A DNA stretch of 64,000 nucleotides from Paenibacillus sp. ACRRY. Lineage in GTDB: Bacteria; Bacillota; Bacilli; Paenibacillales; Paenibacillaceae. Each line of letters starts with the position of its first letter. The stretch's first letter is position 1. The stretch covers positions 1 through 64,000 of the forward strand of contig NZ_JAKRNM010000013.1 of NCBI RefSeq assembly GCF_022346995.1. Direction: 5' to 3'. Made by a program: the position numbers and the translations under genes. The notes under the pieces are model-generated. The model did no database searches and was not told the origin of the DNA. It worked only from the letters and a program-made list of their open reading frames with translations. Shown piece after piece: positions 15,978-25,319 of this stretch.

Positions 15978-17339
15978 TTAAGCTGATTTCTCCGTCTCTC
16001 CAAGAATTACATCGGCCTGCTTCTCAGCCATTTTCGCAGCTGTCGCCTTTGTACCGAGGCCATTAAACAGCAAATTCATAAAGATGGCAGTGAAGCTGCC
16101 GGCAATGATTCCGTTACCCAGCATAATCTGTGCCCAGTCCGGTGCACCCGCGAACAGCTCAGGTACAACCGTAACACCTAAGCCCATGCCTACGGAACAA
16201 GCGATGATAAACAGGTTCTCATGCCGATTGAGATCGACCTGGCTGCCAATGATGCGAATACCGGATGAAACGACCATCCCGAACAGCGCAACCATCGCTC
16301 CGCCCAGTACAGAACCAGGTACAAGCTGTGCAAGTGCAGCAATTTTCGGTACGAATCCGATCACAACCAGCAGTCCGCCTGCTACCACGATGACATCCCG
16401 AGTTTTAACACGGGTCATCTGTACAAGCCCTACATTTTGTGAATAGGTGGTATATGGGAACGAGTTAAAAATCCCTCCAAGCACGATTGCGAGCCCTTCC
16501 GCTCGATAACCCCGGGCCAAATCCTTGGAGGACAGATCCTTGTCCAATATTTTGCCAAGAGCCATAAATACACCTGTCGATTCAGCTACGCTCACAATGG
16601 CCACCAGGATCATCGTGAGTATTGGAACAATCTCAAACGTTGGCGTGCCGAAGTAAAATGGCTTCACCATATGGAACCAGCTTGCTTCACGAATCGGGGC
16701 AAAATTAACCTCACCCATAAATCCGGCTGCTACCGTACCGGCAAGAAGACCGACCAGAACGGCGATTGAACGGATAAATCCTTTCGTGAAACGAGTCATA
16801 AGAATAATAAACACCAATACGCCGAAGCCGAGTAATAGATTCGTCCCGCTCCCGAAGTCTTCCGAACCCTGACCGCCTCCCAGATCTCTGAATGCTACAG
16901 GAATCAGTGTCAGACCAATAATGGTCACGACTGAACCTGTCACAACCGGTGGAAACAGACGGATCAGTTTACCGAATAGCCCCGAGAACAACACTACAAA
17001 AATCCCTGACGCGATGACCGCCCCGTAAATGGCAGACACCCCGCTGTTCAGACCAATCAAGATCATTGGAGATACCGCTTGGAATGCACAGCCGAGCATA
17101 ACCGGCAGCCCAACCCCGAAGAAACGATTACCCCATACCTGCAGCAGGGTTGCCACACCGCAAGCGAGCAGGTCAATGGCAATCAGATACGTCAGTTGTT
17201 CCTGGGTGAAGCCGAGTGCCTTACTAACAATAAGTGGTACAACTACCGCTCCCGCGTACATCGCAAGGACATGCTGCAGACCAAGCGAGAACGTTTTGAT
17301 GGGATGCCGGTGCCGCTGGAAGATTCGCTCGCGTGCCAT
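15978..17339 (-). CDS. pbuX: Xanthine permease (NCS2 family)
   Basis: 453 aa from the ATG at 17339 (MARERIFQRHRH). About 12-14 helices; the family signature QNVGLVQMTRVKTRDVIV and the substrate-site region VAESTGVFMALGKI are present. It starts 1 nt after the xpt stop with AGGAGGG in the end of xpt, so the two are coupled. It imports xanthine, which Xpt converts to XMP. Expression is set by the guanine riboswitch upstream of xpt. Confidence 0.93.
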   Translation of the reverse strand: MARERIFQRHRHPIKTFSLGLQHVLAMYAGAVVVPLIVSKALGFTQEQLTYLIAIDLLACGVATLLQVWGNRFFGVGLPVMLGCAFQAVSPMILIGLNSGVSAIYGAVIASGIFVVLFSGLFGKLIRLFPPVVTGSVVTIIGLTLIPVAFRDLGGGQGSEDFGSGTNLLLGFGVLVFIILMTRFTKGFIRSIAVLVGLLAGTVAAGFMGEVNFAPIREASWFHMVKPFYFGTPTFEIVPILTMILVAIVSVAESTGVFMALGKILDKDLSSKDLARGYRAEGLAIVLGGIFNSFPYTTYSQNVGLVQMTRVKTRDVIVVAGGLLVVIGFVPKIAALAQLVPGSVLGGAMVALFGMVVSSGIRIIGSQVDLNRHENLFIIACSVGMGLGVTVVPELFAGAPDWAQIMLGNGIIAGSFTAIFMNLLFNGLGTKATAAKMAEKQADVILGETEKSA

Positions 17340-17340
17340 A

Positions 17341-17928
17341 TTAGTTCGAGCCCTCCTCATCCGCAAATGTGACCTGTCCATCCGACAGGGCCCCAATGCG
17401 AACCAGCGATTCCACCCGGTATCCAGCTTCTTGCAGCAAGCGGCCTCCAGGCTGGAATGCCTTCTCTATGACGATCCCGATACCGACCACTTCAGCACCG
17501 ACCTGCTCAACGATGCGCGCCAGACCAAAGGCCGCCTCACCATTCGCCAGAAAATCATCAATGATCAGCACACGATCACCAGGCTTCATGAACTTCTTGG
17601 CTACCGTAATTTCATTCGTTTCCTGCTTCGTGAATGAGTACACCTTCTCAACCAGAATGTCTTCTGTGAGTGTGAGTGACTTCTGCTTCCGTGCAAAAAT
17701 CAGCGGCACATTCAGTTCCAGTGCAGTCATGATCCCCGGTGCAATCCCGGACGATTCAATGGTAAGCACCCGCGTAATGTTCTCTCCTTCAAAGCGGCGG
17801 ATGAATTCCTTGCCCACTTCCTTCATGAGAACCGGGTCCATCTGGTGATTCAGGAATGAATCCACTTTGAGTACTTGCTCGGACAGGACGATTCCTTCCT
17901 GTCTCACTTTGTCTTTTAACAATTGCAT
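17341..17928 (-). CDS. xpt: Xanthine phosphoribosyltransferase
   Basis: 195 aa from the ATG at 17928 (MQLLKDKVRQEG), the usual length of the family; GGGGGAAG precedes it. The PRPP loop VLIIDDFLANGEA and the GIAPGIMTALELNVP region are intact. It salvages xanthine to XMP in the cytosol. First gene of xpt-pbuX, as in B. subtilis. Confidence 0.95.
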   Translation of the reverse strand: MQLLKDKVRQEGIVLSEQVLKVDSFLNHQMDPVLMKEVGKEFIRRFEGENITRVLTIESSGIAPGIMTALELNVPLIFARKQKSLTLTEDILVEKVYSFTKQETNEITVAKKFMKPGDRVLIIDDFLANGEAAFGLARIVEQVGAEVVGIGIVIEKAFQPGGRLLQEAGYRVESLVRIGALSDGQVTFADEEGSN

Positions 17929-17993
17929 CGTGATTCTTCCCCCTGTGTGCCCTCTATACAGCCAGCCAGCATGTCCATCTCCGATGGCGAAAA

Positions 17994-18053
17994 AGCAAAA
18001 AGCCCGCCTTTTCACACGCTGCGGAAAAACCGGAGACGGGAAAAGACGGACTT
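17994..18053 (-). terminator. Riboswitch-controlled terminator in the xpt leader
   Basis: Arms of 14 nt (18000-18013 and 18040-18053; AAGCCCGCCTTTTC against GAAAAGACGGACTT, with G-T pairs), then TTTTTG on the minus strand. It lies about 66 nt before the xpt start and 140 nt after the aptamer. Its 5' arm TCTTTTCCCGT can instead pair with the aptamer P1 3' strand. Confidence 0.8.
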
Positions 18054-18194
18054 GTACTTATCAGGACAAGCCGTATCAAATACTGCATGCACGCATGGAT
18101 ATAATGGACATCCATATATGGGGAACCCCTTAGACTTAGACCTTCAGTCATTGTCTGAAAAGCTTGCCCAACCATAGCGATCATGCAGATCTTT

Positions 18195-18260
18195 CCCGTA
18201 GTCCGATCATTCCGGTGATCGGGTAGAGACATGCAGGCCTATTCCTGCACATATACGAGT
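18195..18260 (-). ncRNA. Purine riboswitch, guanine type, upstream of xpt-pbuX
   Basis: On the minus strand the aptamer runs CTCGTA (P1), TGCAGG/CCTGCA (P2), junction GTCTCTACC, CGATCA/TGATCG (P3), then GACTACGGG. P1 pairs CTCGTA with TACGGG. The conserved junctions TCTACC and GGACTA are intact. The residue that selects the ligand, in GGACTA, is C, which indicates guanine rather than adenine. The expected effect is termination of xpt-pbuX transcription when guanine or hypoxanthine is plentiful. Confidence 0.92.
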
Positions 18261-18522
18261 AACGGCATATTAAATTCATTTTGGCTCCAAGATTCGTTAC
18301 AATATATGATCGCGAACCTGAATATAAAAGTGTAAACGTAACTGACAATGTTAGAAGTATACCGAATCGGCGGCATGAAATAAAGAAGTATTTTCATGGA
18401 AATTGTGAAAACATGTCTTAATCTGTAGACAGGGGGGTGATTGGAGCGTGTTTTTTTTGTACAATATGATAACGGATGCGCGGCATAAACTATGAATTTA
18501 TTGGTTAAAGGAGATTGCAGAG

Positions 18523-19017
18523 ATGAAAGGCATACTGAAGGAATTTAAGGAATTCGCCGTACGCGGCAACGTAATCGACCTGGCAGTCGGTGTCATCATC
18601 GGGGCCGCTTTTGGTAAAATCGTCACGTCCCTCGTGAATGATATCATCATGCCCCCTGTCGGGAAGCTGCTTGGAGGCATCGATTTCAGTCAGAAAATTT
18701 TTAATCTGGATGGGGATATGAGGACCGCCAGCGGAGAGAAAATTACAACATTGGCTCAAGCCAATGAGGCAGGCGCTACAGTCATCGCTTATGGTCAATT
18801 TATCAACATACTCATTGATTTCCTGATTGTTGCATTTTGCATTTTCATGCTCGTCAAGGGCGTCAATTATATTAAAAGCAAAGAGCACAAAAAGCCCGAG
18901 CCGAAAAAAACAACCAAGGCTTGCAAGTACTGTTTATCCGAAATACCGGCTGCTGCTACCCGCTGTTCACACTGCACTTCAGAGCTGGAGGCAGAAGGCA
19001 GCGGCGCTCCCGCATAA
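18523..19017 (+). CDS. mscL: Large-conductance mechanosensitive channel with C-terminal zinc ribbon
   Basis: 164 aa. Residues 1-118 are a standard MscL: N-terminal amphipathic helix MKGILKEFKEFAVRGNVIDL, pore helix AVGVIIGAAFGKIVTSLVND and second helix from INILIDFLIVAFCIFML. The protein is about 30 residues longer than E. coli MscL. The extra tail carries CKYC (134-137) and CSHC (148-151), a treble-clef-like zinc ribbon in the cytoplasm. GGAG precedes the ATG. The channel releases solutes on hypo-osmotic shock; the role of the ribbon is unknown. Confidence 0.95.
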   Translation: MKGILKEFKEFAVRGNVIDLAVGVIIGAAFGKIVTSLVNDIIMPPVGKLLGGIDFSQKIFNLDGDMRTASGEKITTLAQANEAGATVIAYGQFINILIDFLIVAFCIFMLVKGVNYIKSKEHKKPEPKKTTKACKYCLSEIPAAATRCSHCTSELEAEGSGAPA

Positions 19018-19076
19018 TCAACAGGTTCATTCCTGTTTACACCCTTTTTATGTAAGGAAACCGCTCCGACATGAAA

Positions 19077-19106
19077 GGTCTCACCCTAGAGGTGGGGCCT
19101 TTTTTA
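19077..19106 (+). terminator. Terminator of mscL
   Basis: A 9-bp stem (GGTCTCACC and GGTGGGGCC, with G-T pairs), loop CTAGA, then seven T. About 60 nt after the mscL stop. Confidence 0.85.
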
Positions 19107-19168
19107 AATTATGACCAAGCAAATGAATGCTGCTGAAACTTACACTATCTCATAACATTCCTTATGGA

Positions 19169-19471
19169 CTAGAATCGGCGTGGTAGCAAATGCTCCAGAA
19201 TCGACTTCAGATCTTTATCTTCCTTGTATACTTCTTCCCCGGTATCGAGTTCAGTTACCCGAATATATTCAAAGTTTGCCGAAGCATCTACGGGTTTAAA
19301 CAGCAATTGTGCTTCATCTTCGAGGCGTACATTGAATCCCATATCCTTAAACATGGTCGTTAGCTGATGGCTCGCTGGTTCCTGACCTTGCCCGACAAAT
19401 ATAAGTCCTCTTAGACTTTTACGTTCCTGTGGTTGCGGATAGATAACTTGAAAGTGTACAATGCATTCCAT
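19169..19471 (-). CDS. Small soluble protein, unknown function
   Basis: 100 aa with AAAGGGGA 9 nt before the ATG. A mixed alpha/beta pattern with alternating hydrophobic strands (MECIVHFQVIYPQ, LRGLIFVGQGQE, FEYIRVTELDTGEEVY) and no membrane segment. It is divergent from the Nudix gene with 80 bp between starts. No recognised domain. Confidence 0.6.
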   Translation of the reverse strand: MECIVHFQVIYPQPQERKSLRGLIFVGQGQEPASHQLTTMFKDMGFNVRLEDEAQLLFKPVDASANFEYIRVTELDTGEEVYKEDKDLKSILEHLLPRRF

Positions 19472-19551
19472 ACGTTCGTTCCCCTTTCATTTGAAAAAGC
19501 ACTTTGTGAAATTTTGAACTTTAAAACTTGCTATATAAGGAGATACGTATC

Positions 19552-20211
19552 ATGACCCCTGAACGTTTCGACATTTATGATGATCAGCAAAATTGGATTG
19601 GCACGGAGCTTCGCAGTGTGGTGCACGCCAAAGGCTATTGGCACCGTTCATTCCATTGCTGGATCGTGCGTGATGACGTTGATCAGCGGATGGTTCTTTT
19701 TCAGCGTCGCCGTGATATTAAGGATACCTTCCCGGGTTGTTACGACATTACGGCAGCAGGACATCTCACTGCGGGTGAGCAGCTTGAGGAGGCAAGTCGT
19801 GAACTGGAGGAAGAACTGGGCGTACATGCTCCATTTGAATCCCTGTCTTACCTGCTCACTGCCAAGCAGCAGCTGCAAGGCGAAGTTAGAGGTGTACCAT
19901 TCATGGACCGGGAATTCAGCTCGGTATACGGCCTATGTCTAAACCAGCCACTCGAGGCCTACACCCTGCAGGCCAGTGAAGTACACAGCCTATATGAGGC
20001 ACCTCTGCATGATCTGCTCGCCTTGTTTCGTGGTGAAACGGATGCGATCCAGGCCACTGGAGTATATGCGGAACAGATTTCTAACGCAGATCCTTCTTCT
20101 CCCATTCCGGAACGTCATACTCGCACAATCCATGCTTCCGAGTTCGTCCCCCATGGGACAGCGTATTACACTGGTGTACTCGAAGCTCTATATGACGTGC
20201 CTAAAGGCTGA
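19552..20211 (+). CDS. Nudix hydrolase of the isopentenyl-diphosphate-isomerase-like group
   Basis: 219 aa from the ATG at 19552, AAGGAG 10 nt upstream. The Nudix box is GHLTAGEQLEEASRELEEEL; there are six rather than seven residues between the first Glu and the RE pair, a variant I associate with IDI-like Nudix proteins. The catalytic REL-EE residues are intact. Upstream, YWHRSFHCWIV also resembles the IDI-like group. Substrate unknown, probably a nucleoside or isoprenoid diphosphate derivative. Single gene. Confidence 0.85.
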   Translation: MTPERFDIYDDQQNWIGTELRSVVHAKGYWHRSFHCWIVRDDVDQRMVLFQRRRDIKDTFPGCYDITAAGHLTAGEQLEEASRELEEELGVHAPFESLSYLLTAKQQLQGEVRGVPFMDREFSSVYGLCLNQPLEAYTLQASEVHSLYEAPLHDLLALFRGETDAIQATGVYAEQISNADPSSPIPERHTRTIHASEFVPHGTAYYTGVLEALYDVPKG

Positions 20212-20340
20212 TTTCAGGATCTACTCAAAATCGGGTTCTGTACTTATAACTCCAGTTTCTCAAAATTGGTATGACTTCATACCTTAACTCTAACTCAACA
20301 GGGCAACGATGCCGTGATGAACATCACTGATTTACTTCAA

Positions 20341-20376
20341 AACGCAAAACAGGCGACTGCCTTAAGGCAGCGCCTG
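20341..20376 (-). terminator. Terminator of the TrmB-family gene
   Basis: CAGGCG-CTGCC-TTAA-GGCAG-CGCCTG hairpin (20350-20376) with one bulged base, followed on the minus strand by TTTTGCGTTTTG. It also lies after the convergent Nudix gene. Confidence 0.7.
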
Positions 20377-20462
20377 CTCTGTTTCAACATAGATTAAAAT
20401 CTCAAAATATCGTTCTGTTCCAGCTTGTTCATGGCAGATGCCTCAGTACCTTTGGCCTAAAC

Positions 20463-21260
20463 TTAATCTCCTGCCGCAGGGACCGACCAATAACGTGCGG
20501 ACAGCTGTTCAAAACGGCGTCCATAGCGGGACTCCAGTTCCTCGCCCATATCCTGTTCCAGTTCGTACAGTACCAATTCCTGTGCAAAATGATTCAGCAG
20601 CAAATCTGTCATGACTGGATGTTCTGTTACAACAGCCTGAGTTGCACAGGATTCCCCGCGCATCCCCAGCATGCACCAGCGCCGATCAACGACAATGGAG
20701 AACTTTCTTCCATTTCCTTTACCGTACAGAGGATGGCCAGGCCAAGGTGCAGGCTGATCCAATATCCCCTCGCCACCATCACATGACCATAACAGCCTAA
20801 CTCCACGATCCTCTGCCTTTTTCAGGAGATCATGCAGCAATTCGGCTTCCTCACGCCAAATGTCCACGACAATCTCATGCTTGGCCTCGGCCAGTTCTCG
20901 GCTAAGGTTATCGAATACGTTTTTGTCACCTTCGATATTGTAAAAGACCGGTTTCTCCGGTTCATGCTGTGGCATGCTGCTCTGTACATAATCAAGAGAA
21001 GCACGCATCTGTCCGGAGATCATTTGAGTCATCTCCTCGGGCTTCAGTACACTGTACTTCGCAGGTTCTCCGGCACTGCAGCGCAGAAATCCGCGTTGAG
21101 AGAGCCGCTGCAGGGTGGAATACACATTGGAACGGGACACGCCCAGGCGCTTCGCAACCTCATAGCCGGAGGCTGAGCCTTGGCGCGCGAGTTCCACCAT
21201 AATTTTGGATTCCATCTCGGTGAACCCAAGATGATTCAGATGATGCAGCAGTTGGTCCAT
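20463..21260 (-). CDS. TrmB-family transcriptional regulator
   Basis: 265 aa from the ATG at 21260 (MDQLLHHLNHLGFTEMESK), with GGGGGGACGGG just upstream. Residues 1-80 are the TrmB winged helix: GYEVAKRLGVSRSNVYSTLQ is the recognition region. The rest resembles the TrmB C-terminal sugar-sensing/PLD-like domain (VFYNIEGDKNVFDNL). TrmB proteins usually control sugar uptake; no transporter is adjacent, so the target is unknown. Confidence 0.85.
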   Translation of the reverse strand: MDQLLHHLNHLGFTEMESKIMVELARQGSASGYEVAKRLGVSRSNVYSTLQRLSQRGFLRCSAGEPAKYSVLKPEEMTQMISGQMRASLDYVQSSMPQHEPEKPVFYNIEGDKNVFDNLSRELAEAKHEIVVDIWREEAELLHDLLKKAEDRGVRLLWSCDGGEGILDQPAPWPGHPLYGKGNGRKFSIVVDRRWCMLGMRGESCATQAVVTEHPVMTDLLLNHFAQELVLYELEQDMGEELESRYGRRFEQLSARYWSVPAAGD

Positions 21261-21327
21261 ATTCCCGTCCCCCCATGCTGTCAGCAACCACACTGCCCTA
21301 TCTTACTGCGGCAGTAGTCCTACTGCA

Positions 21328-22122
21328 TCAGATCTGTTCCGCACCACAGCGTGGGCACCATTTGGAGCCTTTGGGCAGCTCGGATGCACAAATCTGGCAT
21401 TTCACCATCTCCCGTGGTACTTCAGTCTGTACGTCAACCGTGTTTACGATCGGGTTATTCTCTTTCCAGTAACGGATACGCTCATCAAGTTCCTGCTGCC
21501 GTTCCCGTTCACGCAGCATTTCTTCTTCCCGGCGGCGCTCCCACTCTGCATCAAACGCTTCCTTCTCTTCCTGGGTAAACTCCGCACTGTTGAATTCGGA
21601 TTCGGTCTCCAGATCTGCGATGGACGGAATTACCGTGTGATACGGCTCGTCTTCATCCACTTCATCTTGAATCGTTGTTGTGTCCTCATAGAAAGGGCGT
21701 TCCGCACTTTGAGCCACAGCCGCTTCTTGCCGCACAGATGCCGGACCTGGAGTAGATGCTGCAGACTTGAATTCACCCAGCTTACGTCCGCATTTCGGAC
21801 AGAAGTTGGCATCCAGTGAAGCAACGTGGCCACATTCGCACAACCGCTCATTTTTGAGTTCGGCAATTTTGCTGCGCAAACCATCAATCTCATCCTGCAG
21901 TTCGTCGCACAGGTGTGACAGATCAACCATTTCTTTTTCGGCGCGCGTCATATCCTGTGCACGGTAACCCTCATAGAAGATGCGACCCATATCTGTAAAA
22001 TGGACTTCCTGTTCCTGCTGCAAGCCCACGATTTGATTGTTTATTTTCCCAATCTCGACAGCATGCTGTGCACGCTCCGTTGCTTTGTTCGCTCCGTTCT
22101 TGATTCGTTGAAGCAATTTCAT
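21328..22122 (-). CDS. Coiled-coil protein with two zinc ribbons
   Basis: 264 aa. Residues about 5-95 are a helical coiled coil rich in Q, E and K. A first zinc ribbon (CECGHVASLDANFCPKCG) lies near 93-112 and a second (CQICASELPKGSKWCPRCG) ends the protein, joined by an acidic linker with a second coiled coil (EEEMLRERERQQELDERI). Such proteins often scaffold membranes or nucleic acids, but no function can be assigned. GAGGAGG precedes the ATG. Single gene, divergent from the helicase. Confidence 0.75.
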   Translation of the reverse strand: MKLLQRIKNGANKATERAQHAVEIGKINNQIVGLQQEQEVHFTDMGRIFYEGYRAQDMTRAEKEMVDLSHLCDELQDEIDGLRSKIAELKNERLCECGHVASLDANFCPKCGRKLGEFKSAASTPGPASVRQEAAVAQSAERPFYEDTTTIQDEVDEDEPYHTVIPSIADLETESEFNSAEFTQEEKEAFDAEWERRREEEMLRERERQQELDERIRYWKENNPIVNTVDVQTEVPREMVKCQICASELPKGSKWCPRCGAEQI

Positions 22123-22149
22123 GACATCTCCTCCTCTGTCCCGTCAGAC

Positions 22150-22170
22150 GTTGAACCCTTCGGGTTCAAC
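22150..22170. repeat. Perfect 9-bp hairpin in the 22.1-22.5 kb intergenic gap
   Basis: GTTGAACCC-TTC-GGGTTCAAC, perfectly paired, in the leader of the zinc-ribbon gene (28 nt before its ATG). No T-tract, so not a terminator; it may affect mRNA stability or translation. The rest of 22123-22460 holds AT-rich divergent promoter DNA without a reading frame. Confidence 0.5.
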
Positions 22171-22460
22171 TGCAATTTGTTCTTTAAATTTTCAATTTTC
22201 ATAGTATATAACTTATACGATATCATGCCAAAAAGTTGCGCATACGCGCGTGAGTGCCCGTTTTCTGCCGATGCTGGATGAATTCGGGGCTTTCGTCAGG
22301 ACCATACGTTCGGGTATAATGAAGCTTTGGCCCGTCATAACCGCCGATTTAGGCGACTAACTCTATCATACCAATTTACATTGTGATTGTGAAAAGGGCA
22401 AATGGTTTACTTTTAAGCGGGATAGTCCTATCCCTGAATGCATACAGAGGTGGATGAAAT

Positions 22461-25037
22461 ATGTTAAGTCCGAACTCAACGTTCTACGCCCGTCCGCTCG
22501 GTGTCACTCCGGCGGCATCCCTGCCCCAGTCCCCGTCGGCTCCGCTGGAGACCAGCCGGCAGCTCGTGGGCGATGATCATCAGGATGCACCTTATTTCCG
22601 CTCACTGGAAGAGGCAGGCATCCGTCTGAACGGGCCACAAATATCAGCCGTCCGTCACGGTAAAGGTCCCCTGCTGACACTCGCCGGAGCCGGGTGCGGC
22701 AAAACGACCGTACTGGCGGCCAGAGCCGGTTACCTCATGGAAGTCAGCGGCGTTCATGCAGGCAGTATATTGCTCGTGACTTTTACTAACAAGGCCGCTG
22801 CCGAGATGAAAGACCGGATCGCATCACTGCCAGGTATTCGTCCTGCAGCCGCACGAGCGGTACAGGCTCGCACATTCCATTCCTTCTCCCTGACACTGCT
22901 GCGTCATTACGGCGTACAGGAAGAGATCTTTGGGGAACCACGTGCACAGCATACTGTTATCAAAATGCTTCTGCGGCAATACGGCATGAGTGAGGCCTTC
23001 CAACCGGAAAGCCTGTTGTCCATGCTGTCTGCATGGAAGATGCAGGGCTCCGAAACGACCGACCTTCCTGAAAAATCGCAGGAGGAACGTGATGCCAAAC
23101 GGGTCCTTCTTGGTTACGAGAACTGGAAACGAGAACGGAACAAGATGGATTTTGACGATATCTTGCTGCGGGCTGCAGCCCTGCTTCGTGATCCGGCCGT
23201 GCTGAAGCCACTTCAGCAGCGTTTTCAGTACATTATGGTGGATGAGTTCCAGGATACGAATAAGCTGCAATATGAAATTGTGCAAAAGCTCGCTTCATCC
23301 CATCGCAACCTGATGGTTGTGGGTGACGACGACCAGACCATCTATACGTTCAATGGAGCACGCCAGGAATCCATTCTTGAATTCGATAAAGTATACCCTG
23401 GCGCACGCATCGTGACGCTGGATATTAATTACCGCAGTGATGCACGCATCCTTGGACTTGGCAGTGAACTGGTCGCCCGCAACAAGCGAAGACGGGATAA
23501 GCGGCTGCGTGCAGCCGGACATCGCGGAGACGCACCGCGCTTTGCCACACCTTCGAACGCGGAGGAGGAAGCAGCGTGGGTGGTGAACCAGCTCTGTCAG
23601 CAGGTTGAGGAAGGGCTGCACACTTATCGCGATATTGCGATCCTGCACCGAACAGCCAGCAGCAGCCGGGCCGTATTTGAACAGCTGGTATTAAAAGATG
23701 TGCCGTTTGTTCAGCATGGGGCTTCCCCGGTATTCTATGACCAGTCCCTCATCAGGCCCCTGATGGATCATATGCGCCTCTCCCTGGATCCACGCGCTGT
23801 AGATGCTCTTCCAAGTGCACTTGGACCGCTCTACGTATCCCGTGATGCCGGGCTGGAGTGGATTCAGCGCAGCGAACAGCAGCAAGCCAAAAAGTATCCG
23901 CTGATCCATCTGGCCAAATGGGACAAGCTTAAGCCCTTCCAGCAGGAACAGGTCAAGGAACGCATCAAGCTGATCAAATCGCTGCACAAAATGAAACCGG
24001 TCATCGCCATCCAGGAGATGCGTCGCCAGTTCTACGACAAATATATGGAAAGCGGCGATCCCAGCATCTTCACCCACTACAAGGAAACGATGCTGGAGAC
24101 ACTGGACGAATTCGAAGCCGCAGCCAAAAAGTTTGAAACGGTACAAGAGTTTATAGAGTTTGCCGATGAACTCTCCCGCAGACACCGTGAGATGGAGTCC
24201 CTGCGCCGCTCCCAGGACAGCGATGCAGTGCAGCTGATGACCATACACCGGGCCAAGGGACTTGAATTCCCATGTGTATACTGGATCGGTGCCAGCGAAG
24301 GCATTGTGCCTCACAGTACAGCTCTGCGGCAGGATATCCCTGAAGATCAAAAGGCAGCTCTTGCAGTTCAACAGACGGATGCGGAGCTGGATATGGCTCT
24401 GGAAGAAGAACGGCGGCTCGCTTATGTAGCGATTACTAGGGCGAAAAAGTACTTATACGTCACTTCACCGGCCAGTCATCACGGGAAACCGGCAGACGTA
24501 TCCCGCTTTTTGCTCGAAGCCTTCGGGCTGGAGGTTCCAGACAAACGTAAAGAGCGCGATGACAGTCGGACAGGCCATTCAGCTTCATATGGGAAAGGGA
24601 ATGGACCATATGCCCGCTCTGGTACTCGGTCCGAGGGCCGAGATGTGGTACATCGTCGTGCAATCAGCTACAGTGATCGTGACCATGACGTCCACAATGA
24701 ACGTGACGAGGATCGCCTCAGTGAACGTCGTGGCAGCGGACAAATTCGTAACCATAAGGCGTTCAGCACGACAGGTGTTCGTCAGGCAAGCCAGGTTGCC
24801 TCAGCTTCATCCGGTTCAGGAACATCGTCCTCAGGACGTTCTGAACGCACAGAGACGGTAGCGATCTGGAAATGCAGTTCATCTACCTGTAAGGCGTGGC
24901 TTCGTCAGAAACCCGCCGTACCTTCTGCAAAAAAAGCCAAACAAGCAGCATCCGGACCGCCGCCGTGCCCCCTGTGTTCAGGATCCATGGAAGCTGGAAC
25001 ACGCGAGGTGCCTGTAACTGGACGGGCAGGGCGATAA
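22461..25037 (+). CDS. UvrD/PcrA-like ATP-dependent DNA helicase with zinc-ribbon tail
   Basis: 858 aa, superfamily 1A. Walker A AGAGCGKTT (75-83), VTFTNKAAAEM (Ia), motif II VDEFQDTN, motif III VGDDDQTIYTFNG, IV LDINYRSD, V TIHRAKGLEFPCV and VI YVAITRAKKYLYV are complete. After the core (about residue 700) comes a roughly 120-residue low-complexity linker rich in Arg, Ser and Gly, then four Cys (WKCSSSTCKAW and PPPCPLCSG) that could form a zinc ribbon. PcrA has a Tudor-like tail instead, so this is a distinct paralogue, not the housekeeping pcrA. GAGGTGG lies before the ATG. Confidence 0.9.
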   Translation: MLSPNSTFYARPLGVTPAASLPQSPSAPLETSRQLVGDDHQDAPYFRSLEEAGIRLNGPQISAVRHGKGPLLTLAGAGCGKTTVLAARAGYLMEVSGVHAGSILLVTFTNKAAAEMKDRIASLPGIRPAAARAVQARTFHSFSLTLLRHYGVQEEIFGEPRAQHTVIKMLLRQYGMSEAFQPESLLSMLSAWKMQGSETTDLPEKSQEERDAKRVLLGYENWKRERNKMDFDDILLRAAALLRDPAVLKPLQQRFQYIMVDEFQDTNKLQYEIVQKLASSHRNLMVVGDDDQTIYTFNGARQESILEFDKVYPGARIVTLDINYRSDARILGLGSELVARNKRRRDKRLRAAGHRGDAPRFATPSNAEEEAAWVVNQLCQQVEEGLHTYRDIAILHRTASSSRAVFEQLVLKDVPFVQHGASPVFYDQSLIRPLMDHMRLSLDPRAVDALPSALGPLYVSRDAGLEWIQRSEQQQAKKYPLIHLAKWDKLKPFQQEQVKERIKLIKSLHKMKPVIAIQEMRRQFYDKYMESGDPSIFTHYKETMLETLDEFEAAAKKFETVQEFIEFADELSRRHREMESLRRSQDSDAVQLMTIHRAKGLEFPCVYWIGASEGIVPHSTALRQDIPEDQKAALAVQQTDAELDMALEEERRLAYVAITRAKKYLYVTSPASHHGKPADVSRFLLEAFGLEVPDKRKERDDSRTGHSASYGKGNGPYARSGTRSEGRDVVHRRAISYSDRDHDVHNERDEDRLSERRGSGQIRNHKAFSTTGVRQASQVASASSGSGTSSSGRSERTETVAIWKCSSSTCKAWLRQKPAVPSAKKAKQAASGPPPCPLCSGSMEAGTREVPVTGRAGR

Positions 25038-25084
25038 GCAGTACGAGAATGAAGTCTATATAGAATGCCAGATTGGCGGCGCAG

Positions 25085-25121
25085 CCTATCCTCAATGGTT
25101 TATTGATGGATAGGTTTTTTT
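25085..25121 (+). terminator. Terminator of the helicase gene
   Basis: CCTATCC-TCAAT-GGTTT-ATTGA-T-GGATAGG hairpin with one bulge, then seven T. 48 nt past the stop. Confidence 0.88.
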
Positions 25122-25319
25122 ATGTAATAACGTTTACTGTAGACGGGATTGATTTTTTCGAACAGGGTCGGTTGGAAGGCAAAGGCACTGGATGGGGAAT
25201 CGTAATCGAGCAGTCTCATGAATAGGCACGAGTGAACGGCTGATCTCGTTTCAGGGAGCTTACTGCTGTTTATTAACAGTAGAAGCGTCTTTTTTCCATT
25301 TTAGAATGGAGGTTGGATT

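Noticed and set aside
22824..24371. Several 100-220 codon minus-strand frames
   Set aside because: All are antisense to the helicase gene, whose motor motifs are complete on the plus strand.
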